Under the pieces are notes generated by a model. It had not been told where the DNA came from and did no database searches. It saw only the letters and a program-made list of their open reading frames with translations. DNA of 64,000 nucleotides from Collinsella phocaeensis (GTDB taxonomy: Bacteria; Actinomycetota; Coriobacteriia; Coriobacteriales; Coriobacteriaceae). Positions 9,229-16,085 of this stretch are shown here, in pieces (position 1 is the stretch's first letter; every line of letters starts with the position of its first letter). Position numbers and translations under genes: made by a program. The stretch is from contig NZ_FQLR01000004.1 in the NCBI RefSeq assembly GCF_900119895.1, forward strand, positions 930,001-994,000. Reading direction: 5' to 3'.

Positions 9229-9960
9229 CTAGAACGCCAGTCCGAGCACGAGCGTGCTGAACAGCGCCGCCGCGATGGCGCCGACGAACGGAGCGAGCCC
9301 CGGCACCACCAGGCCGTAGAGCCAGTTGTTATCGGTTTTGTCCCGAATGGGCAGCAGCTGGTAGGCGATCCGCGGGCCGAGGTCGCGCGCCTGGTTTATC
9401 GCGAAGCCGGTCACGCCGCCCAGGCCCATGCCCACGGCCCAGACGAGCAGGCCCACGCCGATGCCCAACGCGAGCGGGTTCTCTCCTGCATGGGCGGCGA
9501 TGCACAGGATGCCGGTCAGGAACACGAAGGTGTCGAACGCCTCGATCAAGAAGTTGCGGACCAGGTTGTAGGACTCGGGCGTCGGGTTGGTCGAGAAGAT
9601 GTTGCGGATCGCGACAGGGTCGACCTCGCCTTCGGAGGCGTGGAAGTCGTCGGCGTAGATGAGCCATGCGATGCAGGCGCCTGCGATGCCGCCGAGCACC
9701 TCGGCGACGGCGTAGGGCACCACGCTGCTCCAGGGAATGAGCCCGACGATCGCTTGGCAGAGCGCCATGGCCGGGTTCATGCATACGCCACCGAAGATGA
9801 ACAGGCAGACGCTGATGCCGAACGACCAGGTGGTGATCGCAAACATGTGGCCCGAGTCGCGGTATTTGCTGCCCTTGAGCGTGATGTCGCAGCGGACGCC
9901 GGCGCCGAAGGCGATCATGAGCGCCGCCGAGGCGAATTCGGCGAAGAGGTTGTTGATCAT
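9229..9960 (-). CDS. MIP-family channel (aquaglyceroporin, LarD/GlpF-like)
   Basis: Six-helix major intrinsic protein of 243 residues. The first half-helix motif is CMNPAMAL (NPA). The second is NQARDLGPR: an NQA triplet in place of NPA, but with the aspartate after it that marks glycerol-type channels. In Lactobacillus the lar operon contains such a channel (LarD) for lactic acid, and this gene lies directly downstream of larA with a divergent Crp/Fnr regulator, so lactic acid transport is a reasonable inference. Glycerol transport is the alternative. Start preceded by AAAGGA. Confidence 0.82.
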   Translation of the reverse strand: MINNLFAEFASAALMIAFGAGVRCDITLKGSKYRDSGHMFAITTWSFGISVCLFIFGGVCMNPAMALCQAIVGLIPWSSVVPYAVAEVLGGIAGACIAWLIYADDFHASEGEVDPVAIRNIFSTNPTPESYNLVRNFLIEAFDTFVFLTGILCIAAHAGENPLALGIGVGLLVWAVGMGLGGVTGFAINQARDLGPRIAYQLLPIRDKTDNNWLYGLVVPGLAPFVGAIAAALFSTLVLGLAF

Positions 9961-10045
9961 GGGGGTCCTTTCGGTGAGAGGGTGTAGAGCCGTTGCAACC
10001 GCGGTGCGCTATATCGGAAGCAATGCTGTCCGGCGTGTCTCGGCG

Positions 10046-11319
10046 TCAGCGCTGGACGACGACGCCGAGGTCGTCGGGGATGATGGCGAACCGCGCATCC
10101 GGTCCCTTGAAGTCGAAGGCCAGCTGAACGGCCTCGTCGACGGAGACTGCGGGCGTCATGTGCATGGCGCGGATCATCTCGTGGTCGCACAGGTCGGTCA
10201 CGAGGATCACGGGGTGGTGCGCCAGGATGCGTGCGAAGATCTGCGCGGTCCACTGGTCCGGCAGCGTCTGGTCCTTGGGGCGGTCGATGCAGGCCTGCTC
10301 GAACTCGGCCGGGTCGCTTCCGGCGATGCTGTCGAAGAACCCCTCGCCGCCGTGCCCGTCCGCGCATCCGGCGACAGCGATGATGACGCCGCCGTCGCCC
10401 AGCGTCGCCTCGGCGGCGGTCATGCCCTTCACGACCTTGTAGATGTTCTGGTCGAGCGGGTAGCCGCCGTTCGTTGTGATCGCGACGTCGCAATCTACGG
10501 CTCGAACACCGGCGAGTTCGCGTACGAAGGAGCATCCCGCCTCGTGCGCCGCGTGGATGTCGCCCGCGAAGGCACCGATGACGCGGTGCTCCCCGTCGAG
10601 CACAACGTTCAGGATGAAGGCGAGCCCGGCCATCTCGGCGGCCGCCATCATGTCCGCGTGCACGCGGTTTCCCTCGAGCACGCCGGCGCGCGACCGCGCA
10701 TCGTGCACGAACTGCCCGTTGTGGTTGTACATGATCGTCTTGTACGATTCCACGCCGGGTAGGACCGACTTGGGCGATCCCGAGAAGCCCGCGAAGAAAT
10801 GCGGTTCGATGAACCCTTCGGTGACGAGCAGGTCCGCTTCGGCTGCGATACGGTTGATGATGCAGGCGCCGCCCGAGGGCAGCGTGCCCACCTCGACCAT
10901 CGCTGCGTCGTCGGTGGCGACGTGCATCACGATCTCCTCTTCGGCGACGATGCGCTCGCCGTACTTGTCAACGAGCTCCTCGTGCGTGGACGCGCGGTGC
11001 ATTCCGGTCGCCACGAGGATTCGCACGCGCGCCTCGGGCGCCGCCGCATGGACGCGCCGCAGCAGGATGGGCATCGTCACGCGGGACGGAACGGGCCTGG
11101 TGTGGTCTGAGCTGATGATCACGATATCGCGCTTGCCGCGGCAGAGCTCGTCCAGACGCGGGGTTCCGTACGGGCCGTCGAGCGCCGCTCGATAAGCCCT
11201 TCCTGCTCGGCATCGGGCTCGTAGTCACCCTGCCTGCCGGCGAGCACGCCGGCCACGTTGCGCTCGGGCAGCCGTACGCGCAGCCGCTTCCGGTCATACG
11301 GCACATCCATCTCGAACAT
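10046..11319 (-). pseudogene. larA: Nickel-dependent lactate racemase LarA, frameshifted as assembled
   Basis: LarA interconverts D- and L-lactate with a nickel-pincer nucleotide cofactor. The gene starts at ATG 11319 (MFEMDVPYDRKRLRVRLPE) and the bulk of the protein, including SSDHTRPVPS, PHFFAGFSGSPKS and NHNGQF, is read in a second frame ending at 10046. The break lies near 11184-11192: the minus-strand sequence reads GAGCGGCGCTCGAC, and adding one G restores ERALDGPYGTPRLDEL, giving a normal-length protein of about 424 residues. Either the gene is recently inactivated or a G was lost from a GGG run in sequencing. The cofactor genes larB, larC and larE are not in this window. Probably one operon with the channel gene. 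Confidence 0.85.
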
Positions 11320-11402
11320 GTGCGCCTCCTTTCTTTCGCGCCCTTTCGTTCGGGCACTGGGAGACTATGTGTCTGTCGCCGAGATGTGGCGATACCGGAT
11401 GC

Positions 11403-11419
11403 TGTTGCCAATTGCCACA
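11403..11419. promoter_or_regulatory. Candidate Crp/Fnr-type (LarR-like) operator
   Basis: TGTTGC-CAATT-GCCACA is a near-perfect 6-5-6 palindrome midway between the divergent larA and regulator genes. An extra half-site TGTGGC lies at 11385-11390. Assignment rests on position and symmetry. Confidence 0.5.
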
Positions 11420-11481
11420 GCCGCGCGTCGGTAGTGGTCTATCGTCGAGTGCTCACAGGAGAGCCGGCAAGAGGGGATACG

Positions 11482-12147
11482 ATGGAGCAGGGCGATTATC
11501 TCGTGCGGTATCTGAGGGGCAAAGGCGTGCCCGAGCAGCGAAAATCGCGTCACGAGTACCTGTCGTACTACGGGTTGGACCAGGCGTATGTGTACGTTCT
11601 CGTATCGGGCGTGGTCAAGGCGAGCGTGACGCTTCGCGAAGGCGAGCACTTCAACATCTTCTACATACAAGGCCCAAGTCCCGTGTCCCTGCTTCGCGAC
11701 GAGGTGAGCAGCCGGGCCAAGTCCCCCTATAGCGTGCGGGTGGAATCCGAGGAAGCCGTCTACATGGCGGTCCCGCGCATAGCGTTTTGGGAGTACGTGA
11801 ACGAGGACACGCGCCTGCTCGCCTACATGAAGGACTATTACCGCGCGAGCTTGGACGAGGCGCTGTACCGCATGCGCTATCTCACGATGAACGGGAAGGT
11901 CCGCGCAGTCGGGGGCTTCCTCTACGATATGTGCCGGAGGTTCGGAGAGGCGGGGCGCGGGGGCACCTCGATTTCGCTCGATATCGCCAACGAGGACATC
12001 GCGCGCTTCTGCGGCATCTCGTCGCGCACGAGCGTCAACCGCATCTTCCGCGGCTTTCGCGAGCGGGGGATCGTGTCGACGTGCAGGGGAGAGGGGCGTA
12101 TCGTCGTGCGCAAGCCGTCGAGCCTCGAGCGCTATGTGATGGACTGA
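11482..12147 (+). CDS. Crp/Fnr-family regulator, LarR-like
   Basis: 221-residue regulator with an N-terminal cyclic-nucleotide-binding-like beta-barrel (residues about 25-110) and a C-terminal Crp-type winged helix (DIARFCGISSRTSVNRIFR, residues about 170-195). No cysteine cluster for an iron-sulfur sensor is seen at the N-terminus. It is divergent from the larA-channel pair, exactly as LarR is in Lactobacillus, where it responds to the lactate enantiomer ratio. GTG/ATG choices upstream were rejected in favour of ATG 11482, which follows AGAGGGG. Confidence 0.85.
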   Translation: MEQGDYLVRYLRGKGVPEQRKSRHEYLSYYGLDQAYVYVLVSGVVKASVTLREGEHFNIFYIQGPSPVSLLRDEVSSRAKSPYSVRVESEEAVYMAVPRIAFWEYVNEDTRLLAYMKDYYRASLDEALYRMRYLTMNGKVRAVGGFLYDMCRRFGEAGRGGTSISLDIANEDIARFCGISSRTSVNRIFRGFRERGIVSTCRGEGRIVVRKPSSLERYVMD

Positions 12148-12220
12148 CGGGGCCTTCGGCTTTCCCGTCGTGTTCGGCCGGCTCGGGGCGTCTTGCGCAT
12201 TCGGATGCGATGCGCAGCGA

Positions 12221-12242
12221 ACGGGGCCCCGTGGGGCCCCGT
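12221..12242. terminator. GC-rich hairpin between convergent genes
   Basis: ACGGGGCCCC (12221-12230) and GGGGCCCCGT (12233-12242) form a strong hairpin between the lar regulator and the DnaQ-like gene. No T run. Confidence 0.45.
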
Positions 12243-12250
12243 CGGCGTTC

Positions 12251-13216
12251 CTACTCCTTGAACATGTTCTTCCCGTTGAATTCGGCCTGGACGGTGCGCA
12301 GCATGAGGTCCGTGTCGTCGAGGCCCAGGTGCAGCTCGTTCTCGTCCGCGGCGAGCGTGCCGCGGCGGCGCGCCCAGTTCTGCAGGCTCGCCGGCGCGCT
12401 CTCGCGCGGCAGGGTGCGCACCTCGCCGTCGACGGAGCGGCAGATGTGGCGCGAGTCGATCACGATGATCTTGCCCGCACGGCGCGCCTCGGCGTAGCCG
12501 GGGAGGTGCAGCATGAACCAGCTGTCCTCGAATGCGGCGTTGTGCGCCATGATGGGATAGCGCTTCATGAGGCGGAGCAGCTCCTTGTGCAGTTTCGCGT
12601 CCGTGCGGAACGGCGTCTTGCCCTCGAGGTCGGCCCACTGTATGTGGTGGATGTCCGCCAGCGGCACGCCCGCCTCGCGGTACATCTCGGGGATGCCGCA
12701 GTAGAAGGCCTGCGGGTCGTGCGGCACGGCGTCGCTCTTGAGCTCCATGATCTCCCAGCCGACGTTGATGATGTAGCCGCGCTCCGGAGCGCGGCCGGTG
12801 GTCTCGATGTCGATGCCGAGCACCGTTCCCTTGATGGGCTTGCGCACGTAGGCGACGGAGTAGGCGTCGCGGTCGCCGCGGACCTCGCGCGCGACGGCGC
12901 TGGCCGCGCGGCCCTGCATCTTGCCGATGGCGGCGCACAGGTCTGCGTCGGAGAGGTTGCGGGCGAGCAGCGGGCTGGAGAGGTTGCGCAGGCGCGCCTC
13001 GCCGATCTGGTCGCACAGCTCGCGGTTGCGGTCGGCCAGGTCGAGAATGACGTCGAAGCCGAAGCCGGGCTCGTCGTTGGAGCGCCATTCGTCGATGAGA
13101 GCCTTGATGGCCTCCTCGCCGCGCTGGCGCTCGGATTCCATGGCGTCGTAGTCGCCGTAGATGAACATGGGGATAAAGGGCTGCATCGAGTACTCGAGTG
13201 CCTGCTGAGCGTTCAT
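12251..13216 (-). CDS. DnaQ-like (DEDDh) 3'-5' exonuclease domain protein
   Basis: 321 residues. The exonuclease domain spans residues about 130-320: Exo I in LGIDIETTGRAPERG (catalytic D and E), Exo II in MAHNAAFEDSWF, and Exo III in HLGLDDTDLM (H and D). The first 120 residues are helical and unassigned. This family includes DNA polymerase III epsilon, RNase T and many stand-alone exonucleases; here a separate repair or RNA-trimming enzyme is likely, not the replicative proofreader. Preceded by AAAGGT. Convergent with the Crp/Fnr gene. Confidence 0.82.
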   Translation of the reverse strand: MNAQQALEYSMQPFIPMFIYGDYDAMESERQRGEEAIKALIDEWRSNDEPGFGFDVILDLADRNRELCDQIGEARLRNLSSPLLARNLSDADLCAAIGKMQGRAASAVAREVRGDRDAYSVAYVRKPIKGTVLGIDIETTGRAPERGYIINVGWEIMELKSDAVPHDPQAFYCGIPEMYREAGVPLADIHHIQWADLEGKTPFRTDAKLHKELLRLMKRYPIMAHNAAFEDSWFMLHLPGYAEARRAGKIIVIDSRHICRSVDGEVRTLPRESAPASLQNWARRRGTLAADENELHLGLDDTDLMLRTVQAEFNGKNMFKE

Positions 13217-13415
13217 GTGTGTACCTTTCGAACCTTTTCCGTCAGCGGGTAAAATAGTTACCCAAAGAAAACTTCTGAGAGTATACTAGCATCTTCACCC
13301 GACACGCCGACGGTCTGCAAGCCGTTCGGGCAAACCCTACGGGATTTGCTCAAACATCCTGCATGCGCGGCCAGGCGTCCATCGAAGCAATCCGACCGGT
13401 TAGGAGCACCCCGTC

Positions 13416-14465
13416 GTGGAGTTCATCGTTCATATCGTCGAGCACGCGCTCGAAGATACCGTCGCGCTCATTCCGTTCCTGTTCATCACGTATCTTGCGC
13501 TCGAGGCCCTGGAGCACGCCGCGGGCGGGCGCGCTAACGACGCGGTGCGCCGTGCCGGCGGCGCGGGGCCGGTCGTGGGCGCGCTGTTGGGCGTGGTCCC
13601 CCAATGCGGATTCTCGGCCATGGCGGCCACGCTGTACGCCGGGCGCGTGGTGACGCTCGGCACCCTCGTGGCGGTGTTCCTCTCAACTTCCGACGAGATG
13701 CTGCCCATGCTCGTCGCGGAGCGCATCGACGCTGGGCAGCTGATCGCGATTCTTGGCGGCAAGGTGGCGATCGCGCTGGTCACAGGCATCGTCGTGGATC
13801 TTGCTATCCGCGCTTTGCGGCATAACGCGCGCGTGCACGCCCTGCTGCGTCGAACGGTGCTGGGGGTGCGGCGCGACGGCGTGGAGACCGATGTCGTCGA
13901 GCAGATGGCGGAGGGAGGCGAGGACGCCGAGCATATCTGCCGACTATGCGAGCAAGACCACTGCGGATGCGGTCACGACCACCACCATGAGCACACGCAC
14001 GGCTGCGGCCACGGAGCGCACGATCACGGGCACGAAAGGCATGACCATCACGACGGGTCCGGCGGCGGCAAGGTCCGCGCGATCCTTCTGAGCGCTCTGT
14101 CACACACCGTGCAGGTGACGGTCTTCATCCTGCTGGTCTCCATGGCGCTCGTCGCGGTGCTCGAAACGGTGGGGGAGGGGGCGCTCGAGGCGTTCCTCTC
14201 GGGCAACCCGCTGCTCGCGGTCTTCGCTTCGGCGCTGGTGGGGCTCGTGCCCAACTGCGCGGCGAGCGTCGTCATCACGCAGCTTTATCTTGAGGGCGTG
14301 CTGTCGTTCGCACCGCTCATGGCGGGCCTGCTCACCTCTGCCGGCGTGGGGTACCTGGTGCTGTTCCGGACCAACCGCCATCCGCGCGAGAACATCGTGA
14401 TCGTGGTCGGGATCTATTGCATCGCCGCGCTGTGGGGGCTTGTCCTCGCCGCGTTGGGGCTGTGA
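13416..14465 (+). CDS. Putative manganese/heavy-metal exporter (ArsP_2 family) with His-rich loop
   Basis: Inner-membrane protein of 349 residues resembling the putative 10-TM heavy-metal exporters annotated as manganese or arsenic transporters. It has two similar halves: VGALLGVVPQCGFSAMAAT near residue 50 and ALVGLVPNCAASVVITQL near residue 290, each a VP-x-C helix-break motif. They are joined by a cytoplasmic loop (residues about 180-215) crowded with His, Asp and Cys (CGCGHDHHHEHTHGCGHG), a likely metal sensor or buffer. The GTG start at 13416 follows AGGAG by 9 bases. It follows the DnaQ-like gene divergently. Substrate is inferred, not proven. Confidence 0.78.
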   Translation: MEFIVHIVEHALEDTVALIPFLFITYLALEALEHAAGGRANDAVRRAGGAGPVVGALLGVVPQCGFSAMAATLYAGRVVTLGTLVAVFLSTSDEMLPMLVAERIDAGQLIAILGGKVAIALVTGIVVDLAIRALRHNARVHALLRRTVLGVRRDGVETDVVEQMAEGGEDAEHICRLCEQDHCGCGHDHHHEHTHGCGHGAHDHGHERHDHHDGSGGGKVRAILLSALSHTVQVTVFILLVSMALVAVLETVGEGALEAFLSGNPLLAVFASALVGLVPNCAASVVITQLYLEGVLSFAPLMAGLLTSAGVGYLVLFRTNRHPRENIVIVVGIYCIAALWGLVLAALGL

Positions 14466-14667
14466 CGGCGCTGGCTTGAGCCGATTCCGAATGCCGGCTT
14501 CGGCTGCGCTGTGGGGGATGGAGCGAGTTTGAGGGCCGGTTTCGGTTGAGACCCGCCTTTCCGTTGGGGGACGCGTCCCGGCTCGGCGGCTCGCCTTCGG
14601 TTGGCGGGCTTGTGCCGGCGACCCTTGCCGTCTGGCAGCCGGTTTGAATTTAGAGTCCTACGGATGA
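14466..14667. other. Intergenic stretch with degenerate GC repeats
   Basis: No credible gene. Short imperfect repeats of the form CCGGTTTCGGTTG / CCGGCTTCGGCTG / CGCCTTCGGTTGG recur four times. Confidence 0.4.
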
Positions 14668-14709
14668 GGCCTCGGTACCGGAAGCGGTGCCGAGGCCTTG
14701 TTTGCATTT
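14668..14709 (+). terminator. Strong hairpin terminator
   Basis: GGCCTCGGTACC (14668-14679) pairs with GGTGCCGAGGCC (14686-14697), 12 bp with one wobble and a 6-base loop, followed by TTGTTTGCATTT. It probably terminates the exporter transcript and may also serve the convergent gene. Confidence 0.75.
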
Positions 14710-14781
14710 GGGCGCGTGGGTGTGGGCGCGTGAACGGCACGGCACCCGCTTCGAGTCCTTACTTCGCGCTTGAGGTCGCGC

Positions 14782-15294
14782 TTAGCGGTTCAGCGCTTCG
14801 TTTAGAAGCTGCACGAGGTTGCGGCGGAAGCGCTCCCGGTCGTCATCGGTGAACGCGGCGGGACCCTGGGTGCGACCGCCCGCACGGCGCACCTTTTTCT
14901 CTTCATGCCGAATGAACAGCTGCATATCGATGGTGGCCTTGCTGTACACGTGCCCGCGCATGCCGATGGCCGCCGCGCCGCGCCCCAGCACCATGCTGGC
15001 GAGGCCGATGTCCTGTGTTACCACCACGTCGTTCGGCTGCAGGCGCTCGACGATCGCGAAGTCGGCGCTGTCGGACCCGCACGAGACGTCGAGCGTATCC
15101 GCCCAGAACCCGGGGTGCGTGGCGTCGCGGCCGCGAGCGTGCTCGGGATCGCGCGGGTCGTCCCGCCGGATGCGCCGGGCAAGGTTTTGCGTGGAGTTGC
15201 CGGCGATCAGCACGGGGATGCGTGCCGAGCGCGCGCAGGCGAGGGCCTCGCGGGTGACGGGGCATGCGTCGGCATCGATGATGAGGGTGGGCAT
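14782..15294 (-). CDS. YaiI/YqxD family protein (UPF0178)
   Basis: 170-residue member of a widespread uncharacterised family related to PIN-like NYN nucleases. Family motifs seen: DADACPVTREA at the N-terminus, then DSADFAIVERLQPNDVVVTQDIGLA and the AAAIGMRGHVYS block, then the C-terminal TDDDRERFRRNL. Acidic residues are consistent with a metal-dependent nuclease fold, but no activity is established. ATG 15294 was chosen over 15318 because AAGGAG lies directly upstream. Confidence 0.88.
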   Translation of the reverse strand: MPTLIIDADACPVTREALACARSARIPVLIAGNSTQNLARRIRRDDPRDPEHARGRDATHPGFWADTLDVSCGSDSADFAIVERLQPNDVVVTQDIGLASMVLGRGAAAIGMRGHVYSKATIDMQLFIRHEEKKVRRAGGRTQGPAAFTDDDRERFRRNLVQLLNEALNR

Positions 15295-15362
15295 GGGGAT
15301 CTCCTTATGAGGTTGCATCTATATAGGCTTGCGCAGTTCAAGGGGCTTCCGGAGGGCTCTTA

Positions 15363-15875
15363 TCATGAACGTGCGCACGTCCCGCTCGTGTCTACATCCA
15401 GCGGCCCTTCTGCGTCGTTGCGGTAGCCGGCGAGCTTGCTCGTGCAATGGGGGCAGCGCGTGGCCGCCTCGTCGATCTGCTGGCGGCAGAAGGGGCAGAC
15501 GCGCGGTTCGGGCGCGGCCTCCTCTGTCGCGCCCTTGGCGAGTCCCGCCTTGGGCGCTGCGGCCTCCTTGATCTCGTTGAGCTTGTTGAGGGCTTTCACG
15601 ATGGCGAACACGGCGGCGGCGGTGATGAGGAAGTTGATGATAGCGCTGATGAAGGCGCTGAAGTTCACGACGTTTCCGTTGAGGTCGAGCGCGAGACCGG
15701 GGACCTCGGTGCCGCCGCCCGTGACGAACGAGATGAGCGGCTGGATAACGTCGCCCACGAGCGAGTTGACCACGGCGGTGAACCCTCCGCCGATGATGAC
15801 GCCGACGGCCAGGTCCATCACGTTGCCGCGGTTGATGAACTCCTGGAATTCCTTGGCGATGTTCCTGAATGCCAT
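15363..15875 (-). CDS. mscL: Large-conductance mechanosensitive channel MscL with zinc-ribbon tail
   Basis: Pentameric membrane channel that opens under high membrane tension on osmotic downshock. TM1 is in NVMDLAVGVIIGGGFTAVV (residues 19-37) and TM2 in FSAFISAIINFLITAAAVF (72-90). The protein is 170 residues, about 25-35 longer than usual, because the cytoplasmic helix is followed by CPFCRQ...CPHC (cysteines 127, 130, 141, 144), a four-cysteine zinc-ribbon pattern. That tail may bind zinc or act as a cytoplasmic plug or sensor. Ribosome site AAAGGAG. Confidence 0.92.
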   Translation of the reverse strand: MAFRNIAKEFQEFINRGNVMDLAVGVIIGGGFTAVVNSLVGDVIQPLISFVTGGGTEVPGLALDLNGNVVNFSAFISAIINFLITAAAVFAIVKALNKLNEIKEAAAPKAGLAKGATEEAAPEPRVCPFCRQQIDEAATRCPHCTSKLAGYRNDAEGPLDVDTSGTCARS

Positions 15876-16022
15876 TTGGGGCTCCTTTCGTGTGGCGCGC
15901 GGCCATGCGGCGGTATTAGTTGTCTCGGTAAGACCACTATAGGCAAGTTCGGGTGGGTTGAAGACGTGTATCGGCTTGCTGTGCGGCCGTCCTGATCGCC
16001 GGAAGCGTAGGGGCGTCTCTGG

Positions 16023-16051
16023 TTGCCTGGGTGTTCTATCGCCGATACAAT
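16023..16051 (+). promoter_or_regulatory. Promoter of the type III methyltransferase gene
   Basis: -35 TTGCCT (16023-16028) and -10 TACAAT (16046-16051) with an ideal 17-bp spacer. The implied transcript start near 16058 lies upstream of ATG 16086 but downstream of the alternative GTG at 16031. Confidence 0.6.
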
Positions 16052-16085
16052 CGGGGTTGCAAATTCATATCACGAGGAGTCGTCT

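Noticed and set aside
13195-13240. tRNA T-loop-like GGTTCGAAA on the minus strand
   Set aside because: No acceptor or anticodon stems around it; it is the ribosome-site region of the DnaQ-like gene.
13217-13415. Possible yybP-ykoY manganese riboswitch before the exporter
   Set aside because: The conserved loop sequences of that class could not be found; only a short GGGTAA/TTACCC hairpin is present.
16031-16085. GTG 16031 as the mod start
   Set aside because: In frame with the G9 tract but no ribosome site and upstream of the predicted transcript start; the ATG at 16086 has both signals.
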